A DNA stretch of 64,000 nucleotides, taken from NCBI GenBank assembly GCA_029959195.1, contig CP114122.1:310001-374000 (forward strand), in the 5' to 3' direction. Below, piece after piece: positions 25,001-36,279 of this stretch. Within the stretch, counting starts at the first letter, position 1. Each line of letters opens with the position of its first letter. Position numbers and translations under genes: made by a program. The notes below the pieces were generated by a model that searched no databases, had not been told where the DNA came from, and was given only the letters and a program-made list of their open reading frames with translations. The DNA is from Dictyophora rubrovolvata. Lineage: Eukaryota; Basidiomycota; Agaricomycetes; Phallales; Phallaceae.

Positions 25001-25486
25001 TCTACGTTGTTTCGATTCGGGGAGGCGCAGGCCGCGTGACTTTGGTGACGCGACTTGTCACCGCGACTTCTTTACCGCCTCCCCCCAATACCGTCCTGCG
25101 AGAATCAGACAATATTGTGTAATAAAGAAATGTTTCAGAAGTGGAAAATGTATAGCAGTAGTGGCTTATGTCTGTTTTTCCACCTTGCGTAGTAAGTTTC
25201 TTGCCCAGCCTACATTTGGAGCGGTGATTTGCAAAGTTGGGTTTTTTTTTGGTGGAGCTTATGGGTTTGATTATATCAGTTAGGAAATTTTTATGGAGCA
25301 TGTAGGCTTTGTTCCTTAAAAATCTCGAAAGCGAGTTCCGTTGTCTTTCTCTTGTCATCTTCGTCGTTAATGAAGTTGCAGCTAAGTCATTCATGAAGAA
25401 GTTTATTTCCCAAGTTGGCGTCATAACTATTGCGTATGGAATCATACATATATGATCTTCATTCGAATAGGGAAAGCAAACTAAAG
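25001..25486. other. Intergenic region upstream of Rsc7-like gene
   Basis: About 490 bases between the Rsc7-like start codon and the last exon of decayed hydrolase copy 2. Probably the Rsc7 promoter and the 3' flank of copy 2; no gene supported. Confidence 0.4.
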
Positions 25487-26875
25487 TTATTTCGACCTTC
25501 CCAACAACCATTTGACGCCCTGTTTGAAATCTGCATCTTGCTTTTTAGTCAAACTCAAAGTCGGCGCAAAAGCATAGAAAGTATGTGGCACGCCAGGATG
25601 CCTGTTTTTTTTCCCATTCAATTACAAAGAAAGTGGGTTTCTTTTACAAGTTTGACTCACATATCCAGTTTAGTCTTTACACCGGCTTCTTCTAAAACTT
25701 TCTGATACAAGAAACCCTCGTCGCAGCCGGCGACTTGAATATAAGCTGGAGGAAGACCTTCAAATGAGGGAGAGAGGAGAGGACTTATGTCTGGATTGAA
25801 TGCGGTCTCCGGTTTGCCAGCCGTATAGGAACCTAAATAGGAGTGTAGGAAAGTGCCAGAACCGGAATAATATAAGGTATGTGGAAAACTTAACATACCT
25901 ATTTACATAAAGTTCCGCTGTTTTCTTGTTAACTATCGTGGCGTTCTTGTCCTGCTCCATTGAGAGAAGCCGAGACTTCCACCTTTGAACGATTAGAAGA
26001 TGCATCTCATCTTGGTTACCGACAGCGTATTTACTTGTCAGGATATGCAGTAGGCGCTATCAACAATGCATGGATAAGAAGTTGGCCAGTGATCTTTCCG
26101 CGCAGCTCATCGTCTCTCAGAGATCTGTGTACAATGACCGCTGACATATTTCCACCGGCCGACAATCCTCCGACGAGAACACCTTTGGCGATATCCAACG
26201 AGATACTATCCGCGTTAGCCAAAGCCTGTTTCCGAAGAAACAAAGATTGTCAAGTGTTGACGCGATGATGGCAATTGGCTCTGAAAGCAGTACTTGCCCA
26301 TTTCAGCCCGGCATAAGAATTATCAATGGCTGCTGGGAAAGTATTCTCAGGAGTGCAAGACGATAAGCAACGGCGGCATGGCATGTGATTCTCAAAGTAA
26401 GCGAAATATCTCTTAACATTGCGTCATTGTCGTTCAGAGTTCCCAAGGACCAGCCTGATAAATATTTGTTCAAGAGTAAGGGGATGTTTCAACAGGTCTT
26501 ACCACCTCCAAACAACCAATAGAGCAGAGGGAATTTTTCCCCAGGTTTCTCACCCAGCTCGGGCTTTATTTTTGGAACATAAGTTCGACAAGGGACTGAA
26601 TATCCATCTTGCTCTATCTCAATGTTCTCAACAATCACACCGTCCTCTAATACTGGAAGAACATTGACATGATCAAGACAAGGCGTTCGTTGCTTTTAAT
26701 TCATCGGTGACCTACGTTCAATATCCCCCGCTCTAAATTGATTATTTGTTTCGTCCCAGGCAGAAGAAAGCTTCTTCCTGAACTCGATAATGTTGTCCAT
26801 GTAAAGAGATGGTACAGAAGAAGCGACTGTATGCCATTCGGGATCTGGGTCTGAAAGATGAGCGTACTGAGTCAT
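25487..26875 (-). pseudogene. HSL-type esterase copy 2, probably inactivated
   Basis: Paralogue of the hydrolases at 14.4 and 28.4 kb with the same seven-exon plan: start MTQYAHLSDPDPEW at 26875, exons ending at 26716, 26503 and 26298, then 26225-26035, 25982-, 25832-25661 and 25601-25487. Exon 3 is 157 nt against 152 in copy 1, a net +5 that shifts the frame just after VAYRLA and leads to a stop. The following donor is GC (GGGCAAGT), not GT. Exon 5 has no donor that keeps phase. The catalytic-Asp region reads AGCDEGFL instead of AGGDPLRDESFL, a 4-residue loss. GLSAGG and the catalytic His are kept and the oxyanion motif is again FGGG. Several independent lesions make loss of function likely; assembly error could explain one but hardly all. 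Confidence 0.75.
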
Positions 26876-28417
26876 GGAGGAGAAGATGGCTTGATTGATT
26901 TGCACTTGCGTGAGCTGTATAACAGTATTTATGTGTATAAAGATATACATAACCGTTCGGGTGATTGTTTAAACTTCCGAGGCATTTCCTTTGGCTTGCT
27001 TCTGGCCTATATCTGACATGTTACATATAAACACAGGAAACTAGACCAAAGCCTACTATGTTAGACCATTGCTTATCCTTTCATATGTTCGTGGGGCCAT
27101 GCTTCTAGGGAAAACATTTTGATAAGATAGGTTCCCGGCTTCAAGTTCGAGTGAGCAATCTTGATTCGGGCTCGAAACTGCGCCTAAATCTAATTGGTTG
27201 ATAATTTTATTCCACTTCACGTCGAGTATTTTGGGCTTCTGGCGAACAGGAAAGTTGACTTTGGCGGAAAACTAAGTATTCCATAAAAACCAATGGCTCG
27301 AGTTGAGCGTTTACATCACGGAAGGGCGGACCGACTCTTTGAATCAAGTGCCATTTGTCGCACGGAGCCCGTCGTTCGCAGAACCAGTAAGTGTTCCAAC
27401 GTATTGTATAGCCCAGCCTGCCCCATCATTCCTTATATTTAAGGTCTGCATTCCAGTCGTGCTGACGCTCAGCACAGATCTATTCTGGTCAACGTACGGA
27501 CCTGAACGTAGTAAAATGCAGCGCAGCGTCTGCTAGATCATCCAATCATTTTGTCTCTGTATAAATGACCTAGATTTTCAGCAACTACGGCCGGCACGTC
27601 TTTCGCGATCGATAATATATGCAGTTATTACGACATCCTTGAAATGCTGAACTTCAAGAAGCGTATCTCCTTTCAAATGTAAATTTATATCTATGACCCA
27701 ATTGCAAGTCGTGACTACCTCCCCTTAAGATGCTCTATGACCTGGCTCTTCAATTTCGGACCAAATCTAATTAGTCTTACGCTCGGATTTACCGTTTTAA
27801 TCCGCTCGGAGGAAGAAGAGCTCGTTGACGTTGCAATTAACCAGATGGCCAATCTCATGGACCTAAAAGTCGAAGGGCCAGTAGCAACAGCGTTCACATG
27901 TCTAGCCTCAACTGGCAATAGGTGCACCCATGGAGATTAGGGGTCCCATACGCTAGGAATGCCTAGAAGCATGATGCTGTCTCCTTGTCACTGGCATAAA
28001 TAACATCTCTATTAACCAACTTATAGGTGTCATTACAGATTTACAGTGACCAGGGTAGTTTTTCTGACATTAAAACTCAAACCGTATTTTTTTTCGAAAA
28101 AGGTCTATGTAACGGCCACTAGCAATGGGCTAAACTCTGACAAGAAAGTCCGCGATTCATATATGCGGGCTAAATTATTTGGAGTCTATTAGCCCTTGTA
28201 AGTTGCTGGGCTGTCATGTCAGAAACAAGTTGCAGACCCATTATTGTTGCTGCCGGAAGACGGGCCACCATCAAGTCAAATATAACTTCTTTTTCAAACC
28301 CATGTAAGTTGGAATACTTACATAAACCAGAAGTAAGGATGAAAAACATGGTCATAACCATTGCATGATCAATCATACTTAAAATAGACTAATCTACAGG
28401 TATCAAACAAACCAAGT
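26876..28417. other. Intergenic region between hydrolase copies 2 and 3
   Basis: About 1.5 kb. Bases just above 26875 resemble the upstream DNA of copy 1 (shared CAAGTGCAA stretch). An open frame at 27737-27940 (+) has a plausible helical look but no recognisable domain, and the opposite strand is equally open, so I do not call it. Confidence 0.35.
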
Positions 28418-29977
28418 TTATTTCGATCTTCCCAACAACCATTTAATAGCCAGTTTGAAATCTGCATCTTGCTTTCTGCTCAAACCGAAGGTGGGCGCAA
28501 AAGCATGAAAAGCATGTGGTACACCAGGGTACCTTTTTTTTAACAAAAAAGACGAATAGTTCTTCTATTCCACGTATCCGACTTACACATCGAGTCTGGC
28601 TGTTACGCCTGCCTCTTTCAGAACCTTCTCATACAAAAATGACTCATCGCGGAAGGGGTCACAGCCGGCGGCCTGAATATAAGCTGGAGGAAGACCTTCA
28701 AATGAGGGAGCGGGAAGAGGGCTTAGATCAGGGTTGAATGTGTTCTCCAGTCTTCCGCCTGCATAAGCGTCTGGGGACAAATGACATTCATAGGAAAGGG
28801 TCAGAATTTGAACGATACAATGGGAGGTTAACGCACCCAAAAAGGCTTCCACTGCTTTTTTGGGAATCACCATAGCGTTTTTGTTTTGTTCGATTGAGAG
28901 AAGCTGAGATTTCCACCTTTAACCAATAAGTTGTGATTACACCTTCAACAAGCTACTATGGCATCTTACTTGTCAGGGTACGCGGTGTGCGCTACGAGAA
29001 AGGGGAAGATCAGAAGTTGACCCGTAATCTTGCCGTGTAGGTCATCGTCTTCCAGGGATCTGTGCGCGATGACCGCTGATAAATTTCCACCAGCGGAAAA
29101 TCCTCCGACGATGACACCTTTGGCAATATCTACGGAAATACTATCCGCATTGGCCAAGGCCTGTAACCAAAAAAAAAACAATTGTCAGCCAGCCATCATT
29201 GGGACCATGATGTTGATGAAAAGAAGTTCTCACTCACCCATTTCAGATCAGCATAAACATGTTGAAGATAGACAGCGCCACTAAGTGTGAGCGCTTGTGT
29301 AGATAGTTTTAGCTTAGTCACACACTCGCCTAAAGGTTCAAGGCTTCGCCTTGAACTCTTTAGCTATATTCTGCTGCTCGTAATATAAACTATATTACCC
29401 TAGCTGTTGTTAAAACATCATCAACGGCTGCGGGGAAAGGGTTCTCAGGAGCAAGGCGATAGGCAACAGCAACACATGTGATTCGCAAGGTAAGCACGAG
29501 ATCTCTCAACAATGCGTCATTGTCATTCAAAGTCCCCAAACAGAACCCTATCAGATATTTTTTAAAAAGGGGAACGTTCCAAGAAGCGTTGAACGGGTCT
29601 TACCGCCTCCAAACAACCAATAGAGCAGAGGGAATTTATTCCCGGGTATTTCGTCCAACTCATGCTTTATTTTGGAAACATAAGTTCGACAAGGAATGGA
29701 ATAACCGTCTTGCTTTATCTCAAGGTTTGTAACAATTACATCTTCATTGTCCTCCAACGCTAGAAGAACATTAATAGCTAATCGGCGTCACTTTAGTAAG
29801 ATACCTACATTCAGATATAACGTTCTTTGCTCCTCCAAGTTGATTATTTGCGTCGTCACGAGAAGAAGAAAATTTCTTCCTAAACTCGACGATGTTTTCC
29901 GTGTAAAGAGATAGTACAGAAGAGGCGACCGTATGCCATTCGGGATCTGGATCTGAAAGGTGAGCGTACTGAGCCAT
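28418..29977 (-). CDS. HSL-type esterase copy 3, carrying a 152-base insertion
   Basis: Third paralogue. Exons: 29977-29809, 29759-29604, 29547-, 29160-28970, 28916-28837, 28770-28587 and 28532-28418. Exons 4-7 have exactly the lengths of copy 1 (191, 80, 184, 115). Catalytic Ser (GGFSAGG), Asp (GCDPFRDE) and His (VPHAFH) are all present; the oxyanion motif is FGGGF. Exon 3 is interrupted after PFPAAVDDV by a 152-base insertion with stops, which displaces the original donor after YADLKW. If the donor AGG/GTAATA inside the insertion (about 29398) is used, exon 3 ends at 29399 and the whole gene closes in frame (1044 nt, 347 residues), replacing YADLKW by LTTAR. So it is either a functional gene with a changed helix or a recent pseudogene; the sequence alone cannot decide. 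Confidence 0.65.
29255..29418. mobile_element. Short (152-base) insertion with 6-base target duplication in esterase copy 3
   Basis: Comparison with copies 1 and 2 shows extra DNA at 29261-29412, flanked by AAACAT at 29255-29260 and again at 29413-29418. It contains two perfect hairpins: GTTCAAGGC/GCCTTGAAC with a 3-base loop (about 29336-29356), and GTAATATA/TATATTAC with a 3-base loop (about 29380-29398). There is no coding capacity, no poly-A end and no clear terminal inverted repeat. Size, target duplication and fold suggest a MITE-like or SINE-like element; the class is unknown to me and I saw no second copy in the window. Confidence 0.6.
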
Positions 29978-31427
29978 GAGGGTTGGATAGATTTACAATT
30001 GCGTGACGTTAACCATAGTATTTATGTACGACGAAATTGAGTTATGTTGGCACTTTTCATATGATTGAATTTTGAGGTTTTGAACGTTCCATACGACTAT
30101 TAGCCTGCTTCTAGTCCGGTAATCCACTGCCACGAATAAATTTCGAACTCTGTCGGAGCTTATACAGGTCCGTTTGTATCCCTTGAGAAGTGTTCAGTGT
30201 CTCATAGGCAAAAGTTGCCAGGTGTCCGAGTTGGCAATGTTGGTGAAGCCTGTACTAGTAGGAGTAATGATTTTCTGGCTTTGGCCTGGCTTACACTGGC
30301 CTCTCCGAATCTCAAGCTCTCAGATCTCAGATCTCAAGCTCAAGCCCCGGGCCTAATGGCGGGTACCATGGCACCTGGAAGAAAATATTGGCAGCTATGA
30401 GCTGGGATATGTTCGGACCTTTTTTGAAAAACCATTTACCTAAGGTTTGACTCAACTTTCCATTGATTATCGGATTTCCCTCCGATCACCGTCGGACCAC
30501 TAATAGGCAAGCCCAAAAGGTTTGTTATCCAAGTAGCTTTCTCATCGCATTGATGTGCTCGCCGTGTCGGTGGTTATCACAAAACGACGCGAAATAAGAA
30601 GAAAGAAAAAAGAGACAATGGCTAAATGTACGAGCCATATACTTAGTAAAAAACACGGAGTTGTGCAGCGTTAGCCGTTGCACGCTGCACGACTCGATTC
30701 AAATTCCGCTTACATCCCGTTGAATAATATTAAGCGCTCAGCTGTGTTGAACCTTGACAAAATAACTTTGCTTCGACGTCTATCTCAAAAGTGTTTTATC
30801 AAACGAAACTTAAAAGCGGCACAATTCAAAGAAAAATCAATCAACACTATGAGCTATTCGGTTGAGATATGTATGCCGTTGTCCAGCTTTTGACATCATC
30901 GCCAACTTCCTTCCGTTTATCGAATAATGTTATATCAAATGTCATGACTTACTATCGTACCGTAGCTCGAAGTATGCCATATAATCTCCAGCATTCAAAA
31001 AGCTGACAATTGTACGGGCTTCCTATTTGATTCTGACTGATACGGTATTCTCATTATCACTCATACGTTTTTATTTTGATTGATGTGTTTCATTAGGACA
31101 TGCCCTCCTCGTATTCTACATATCATACTATGTACATGGAAATATCCGCGGAAAGCTTTCCGCCCACCACATTTGTTGACTGTTCAATCACATAATTTGC
31201 GTATGTCGAAGGAAAAAACATTAGACAAACATTCGCCCAGTGCTCAGAATGAAATCGTTGGGATCAGCAATTTACTAGTTGAGCCACTTTCTTCTTCTCA
31301 AACCTGACCAGATTTGTCAACGAATTTGTTATAACCGTTCGTTACTATATTGGCATTGATTTTGACGTTTTTTCGTAGATACAGAGACTGTCATGATATT
31401 CCTAATACTATCACCCCAGAACCCACT
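29978..31427. other. Gene-poor intergenic region
   Basis: About 1.45 kb upstream of hydrolase copy 3. A short CTCAGAT/CTCAAGCTC tandem pattern lies near 30305-30345. Open frames at 30678-30893 and 31080-31307 show no domain. No gene supported. Confidence 0.35.
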
Positions 31428-33059
31428 TCAAATTGGAAGAACAATGTTCCCGCCGTAACTTTTCCCGATTGCATCAAAACTATAATGGAGAATAGTTTGT
31501 CCTCCCTCTGTTCTCTTGACAGTAATCGTACCGGCGAGGATATCCTTATAACCAATGGTCATTGAGATGCCTTCTGTCAAGGAGCCGGAAGCCTCCCCCA
31601 CCAAGACTGGAGGAACAATCGGGAGATTTAAAAAAGTTTGCATTGCAAGGGTATCGGGAGGGGTATAATTCAAAATTAACTAAATAATGCCCTTGTTAGA
31701 CGATAAGAATACAAGGAATCAAAAAGGAGATGTAGTTGCTGACAATCAATGGACCGATGTTGTAGGTAAGGAGCGTACCTCCTCCTGGAGCTGAAGCCTT
31801 CGTTAGACGTACCCCAGAATTATCAGGATCTTTCAGATTTCGAACGTCTTTCGTAACATCTTGCATCTTTTCGTACTTTGGAGATTTCAGTAAGTCAGCT
31901 TGGAAATATTTCAAGAAGAACCTTTTACTGAATTGGAAATCTAAGTATGGTGGTTCAGATATAACGTCAAAAGGGCAGACAATAAGCTTGACCTGTTGCT
32001 CGTAGTCTGAGAGATAAGGGAAAATCGTGTGTTGGTACAGGTTGGTACCTTGCGGACAGGTGCCACGCGTATCCGATGGATCGATGATGGTTAGATAAAG
32101 AATGTCAAAGGGAGGTCAGTGGCAGCGCACATGATTAGCATTATGCCCATTGTCTGACAGCGAAGACTCAGGCCTGCTTGAAATGGCAGCTTTATGTAAT
32201 TCAGTTCCTAAATTACATTAAACGCCGTCTTACCTTTCCAAACTCTGTGAGCTCCATAGAGCCAACCGGGTCGGGTATCGCAGTCAGAGTCCTTGACTCG
32301 GAAGCCTTGTGCTGAACTCGGACGTCCTGGCGTTGGGTTCACCCTGATTAAGGCCTAATCAAGGTTAAAATCCCGGAGGAAAAATCATATATTCTTAGGT
32401 CGCCAATGCTGCAAAAAAATATTCGTGAGTTACTGACTTGTCATTCGTAACAAACCACTGGGCTATTAGGTATGTCACTCGATTTAGTCAATTTCTCTCA
32501 CCAACTTGATTTACGATAATATATCCTGGTTCATTTAGCACTTACATATGTACATATGAATGAAATATTCTTACCTCGAATGGTCCGATTTGATAATCAG
32601 TCCTTCTCTTCACCAGGGTCTATAGAGGTTGATTGGCTCTGGATCAGTTGGGTCGGGGTCTGGCTCCGAGTCGGTTGATCCGTGGGTTCAGCTGCGTCGG
32701 GTTCGTTGGGATCGGTTAGATTTAGATCTGTCTCCCCATCAGGATCCTCGTCGTCTCCTCCAGGATTTTCGTCAGTCTCTCCATTCGGGTCAGGCTCGTC
32801 CGGATTAGATGGATCTGGATCAGTCCCTTCACCAAAATTCTCGTCAGTCCCTCCGTTAGGGTCTTTGTCATCTTCTCCACCAGGGTTGACTGTCCATTAG
32901 AGTCTGGGTCAGTCGCACCACCAGGGATATGCCTGCATAAAAGTCTGGTCAGAATCTGTGCTCTTTACATATACTTCAGTAACTAATAATGAAACAATGC
33001 CGAGGGTTGATGTTATGACAAACGAGAACTTTTTTACCTGCTGCGTTGGTAGCACTCAT
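31428..33059 (-). CDS. Small protein of unknown function, paralogue A, perhaps damaged
   Basis: I do not recognise this family. The two 3' exons (about 31914-31743 and 31676-31428) match the gene at 33.3 kb: MQDVTKDVRNLKDPDNSG and LLTYNIGPLIV, then YTPPDTLAMQTFLNLPIVP, GSLTEGISMTIGYKDIL and an end in GGNIVLPI. The beta-strand-like pattern suggests a small beta-sandwich domain. A likely first exon MSATNAAG starts at 33059 and ends at a GTAAAA donor. Between them, 32920-32590 holds a long Asp/Gly/Pro-rich stretch with repeats (DPNGETDEN, DPNGGTDEN). Its frame does not join smoothly to MSATNAAG and shows an indel near 32895, so either the gene model has another exon arrangement or this copy is broken. 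No signal peptide seen. Confidence 0.4.
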
Positions 33060-33332
33060 AATACGAGATGAGGGGGTTTGAAATGTGATTTGTTTCAGCC
33101 AGTGGCACCCCTCACCCAAAAGGGCCTTTTTATGCGATAGTGACAAAGATTCAGTCTTAAACTGATTCACGACGCGATACGGCATAGTATACATAATATG
33201 CTACATGTAAATACTATCGACAAACGCCCTATTTGTTACACTCTCGACTCAACATGAAAACCAATCATATTGTATCAACGCATTTGGTAAATACTCAAGA
33301 AGTTAAACACCTAATTCTGCGACAAAAATTAT

Positions 33333-33984
33333 TTAAAATGGAAGAGAAATGTCTCCGGCAATTTTTTTCCCTATTACAACAACGTCGTAGCTGAGGACCG
33401 ATTTTGCTTCAACTCTCTTTACGCTTATTTGGCCAGAAAGGATACCCGGGTAGCCGACAGTGGTGTTGATACCCTGGCTTAAGGAGCCAGCAACATTGCA
33501 TACTTGGATGGAAGGGATAATCGGGATATTCAAAAATACTTGCATTGCAAGGTCGTCAGGTGCCGCGTAGCTCAGCTTTATCTGATTTACATGGTTTCTT
33601 AGACTGTTCAACACGTAATAGAAAAAACGAAAAAACCATTACCTCTAGTGGACCGACGGAGTAGTGATAGAGTTGAGTCCTTCCAGATGAAGGACCGTTC
33701 AACGAGAACACTTTGAGATTATCAGGATTCTGCGAATTTGAGACTTCATCCGTAATATCTTTCAAATTACTCGGATGATACGCGTCTTTAAATAATAAAA
33801 CCCGGTTAAAAATATCTTGAAAAAAATAGAGTATTTCCTACTGGAAATATCTTATGACAGTGTTCAAATTTCCATACGCGATGGTTATTAGTTTTGAAAC
33901 CTTACCCGTTGGGTCAGTGGTATTACTAATGGATGGATTCTCCTGAGCCAGCAATGTGGCTGGAACTTGAACTGCAGTGCTCAT
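33333..33984 (-). CDS. Small protein of unknown function, paralogue B
   Basis: About 145 residues in three exons: MSTAVQVPATLLAQ...NTTDPTG (33984-33906), then DAYHPSNLKDITDEV...YHYSVGPLEV, then NQIKLSYAAPDDLAMQVFL...GDISLPF. Donor GTAAGG follows the first exon and an AAAG acceptor precedes DAYHPS; the frame is continuous. Shares the repeated pattern (D-L-A-M-Q-x-F-L-N-x-P, GSL-x-x-G-I, ending with a short hydrophobic strand) with paralogue A about 1.3 kb away in the same orientation, so the two arose by tandem duplication. There is no signal peptide and no Cys framework. Function unknown; a lectin-like or beta-sandwich fold is only a guess from strand pattern. Confidence 0.6.
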
Positions 33985-34766
33985 GATGTTACGAAGGAAA
34001 ATAAAGAACGGTTTGTTGGTGTGTACTCTAGCGACATAGTAATCTTTTTATATGTGAGACTTGAAGCTTGGGGTGGTCGTCTCATACACAAACCTCGTGT
34101 CCCAAGCTTCCACGCGGAAATTATGACAGCGAAGCCCCGGCGGATTCAATTTTCGTTCGCCAGGGAACTTGGAAAAGTGAATAAAATTAACGTAACATGA
34201 TGTGAAGACTGAGAGGGATTCGGTTAATATCGCAAGGGTTGGAACGCTTGTTCAAAAAACGAAGCGAGGGACTACTCAACTTGAACATGCGCCTCATTGA
34301 TATATTTGACTGGCAAGCGCATTGAGTCCCTCATTGACAATTTTGACAGGCAATTAATTGTATTGCACTCTTTCAGATTTGCTCAGCCACTCAGAACTCC
34401 CGGTTAAAATCTCATCGATCTCATCGATCTCATCGATCTCATTCCTCGACAGTTGGAAACTAAATGTTTGCTGTGCCATTCAATAATTGTGATGGTGAAT
34501 GATGTAGAGTAGCGTAGCGGACGGACGGGTTTTTATAAGCTGCCACATTTTTTTTCGGTACTCATGATGCTGTGCAGTTATCGAATGTTGGTGTTCACGT
34601 CCATTCACTAGTATATGACAACGATTATGATTCATTCACAATTAAAGAATGACGGGAATACTAAGCCACCTTGAGACCAACTGTAACAGTCTAAGCATTC
34701 CCGAAATTACTTACAAGATTTATGTATATACAGGAACTCGAAAAAGCAATTTGAAATCATCGTTCA
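33985..34766. other. Intergenic region between paralogue B and acid phosphatase
   Basis: About 780 bases, presumed promoter of paralogue B and 3' flank of the phosphatase gene. It includes a 9-base tandem repeat at 34409-34443 (separate entry). No gene seen. Confidence 0.4.
34409..34443. repeat. 9-base tandem repeat (ATCTCATCG), nearly four copies
   Basis: The unit ATCTCATCG runs three full times plus most of a fourth with no mismatch, about 430 bases upstream of the paralogue B start. It is a minisatellite-like tract that may vary between strains. Confidence 0.7.
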
Positions 34767-36279
34767 TTAAGAAGAAACAAACACTGGTCCTCCACCGGCA
34801 CCGATGGCTGAAAGATCGGGAGGAGGGTAAGGCGTGACCAGCTCAGGGTTTGAATTGAGCGGACCAGGAATTGTCCCAGTGAGGTTGGTCAAAGGGATAT
34901 CCGTGACGACTTGGTTTGTGTATCCCGTCTGTTCAGCAACTACTTCAAATACGTTTGCCATAGTCCTTTGGAATTAAATTAGTACGTATTATATATATAT
35001 ATAACAGTTATGCTTACTTGTTGGTGTCACCGCGACCCAGAGAACCCAACTTCCAGTTGTTTTGGACGGTGCTGAGAGAAGAATAGTGCGTGTAATATGT
35101 GGAATCGGTTGTTCCGATGAGATTTTCCGGGATAGCACTCCCAAGGAGTAATGAGAATACGTTATTGTTGATACCATAAGTTTCAGTCTCGTCAAACGTT
35201 AAAAGAATGAGGGTTTTTGAAGGATTGAAGCGACAATCTTCCAAAAGTGGGACAAGGAAATATTCCAACCAATCGCTGGTAAAGTCGATAGTGGTATCAT
35301 GAGCATCGTTGACGATATTCGGGGTGATCCACATCCACTGTGGTAAGGCCTCGCTTGTTATGTCGGCGGCGAAATCGTTGAAGTTGCGGTGGCGAGAAGC
35401 ACGCTCGGGAACGTTGATGACAGATTCATAAGAAACGGTGGGATTGTGCTTTCGCCAGTAAAAAGTGTATGTGCCTGAATCGCTTAAATAATCATGCGAG
35501 GCGAAACTTTATAAAACAGAAAAACAGATTAGTTGGGTGGTAGCGCCATGGGGTGGGGTTCGAGTCGGACTCACTTTAATCCTGTGAAACCATCAGATGG
35601 CATGTTTTCCTGGTAGGACGCCCAGGAAATATCAGCTGCTTCTAAAAGATCGACAATAGTTGAGATGCTGCATGCATAATAAAGTCAAAAAAAGGAGCAA
35701 AAAAAAAAAAAGGCAGGCAGTTATTACTTAGAAGGTATCGTATGGAAATCATCGTCTGCAAGGCCCCAGAAAGATCCTCCAGCTGCCGCAACGTAATTTG
35801 GCTGAGAAGGATGCGTGAGAGCGAAGAATTTGGACAGTGTAATGCCTTGTTGGGCCAGTTTTTGGAAGATTGGCTATGTCAAATTCAGGAAAAAGACCGA
35901 GTCGTAACTTGTTTACAAAGTTCACATACGCTACTGCTGGCGGTTGCGAAATCGGTATTCTCGAGCCATATCTATACAGCAATTGTGAACTCTGACGCGG
36001 GGGGGAAGGTGACACACCACTAGAGGTCATGATACATACCTGAATAAATCGATCGAACACAAGACCCGGAACGATAGGGGCGACAGACAGAGTTCCATTG
36101 TTCCCTCCGACATAGTTGCTGGATGGAGAGGTAGGCGAGGTTGAGGGCGGCACGAAAGTCGGGGCCTAATAAGAAAGTGAGATGACTTGAATTTAAACTA
36201 CTATGTTTGATGTGTGGCGTCGACTGACCTGAGCAGCCCGACAAAAAGGGAGAAATAGCAGTGGTAAAGAAGACCACAT
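34767..36279 (-). CDS. Secreted acid phosphatase (phosphoesterase family, PhoA-like)
   Basis: Extracellular or periplasmic phosphate-releasing enzyme of the fungal phosphate-repressible acid phosphatase type. Start MWSSLPLLFLPFCRAAQ at 36279 is a clear signal peptide ending in AAQ at an intron. Then come GLVFDRFIQIWLENTDF (the FDRF...WLENTD motif that opens the catalytic core) and FFALTHPSQPNYVA with the family HPSQPNY motif. After these are WASYQENMP, the RKHNP motif, FNDFAADI, PQWMWITPNIVNDAHDTT, LILLTFDETETY and FSLLLGSAIP. The enzyme closes with YYTHYSSLSTVQNNWKLGSLGR and NVFEVVAEQTGY. The end is a short Pro-rich tail. At least eight exons. Metal/phosphate ligands of the family (Glu/Asn in LENTD, HPS, NDAHD, FDE) are all present, so it should be active. 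Phosphate-starvation control is likely from the family but not shown here. Confidence 0.9.

Noticed and set aside
27715-27940. Open frames on both strands, one with LVDVAINQMANLMDL
   Set aside because: Both strands are open over the same bases, neither extends through splice sites, and no family is recognised.
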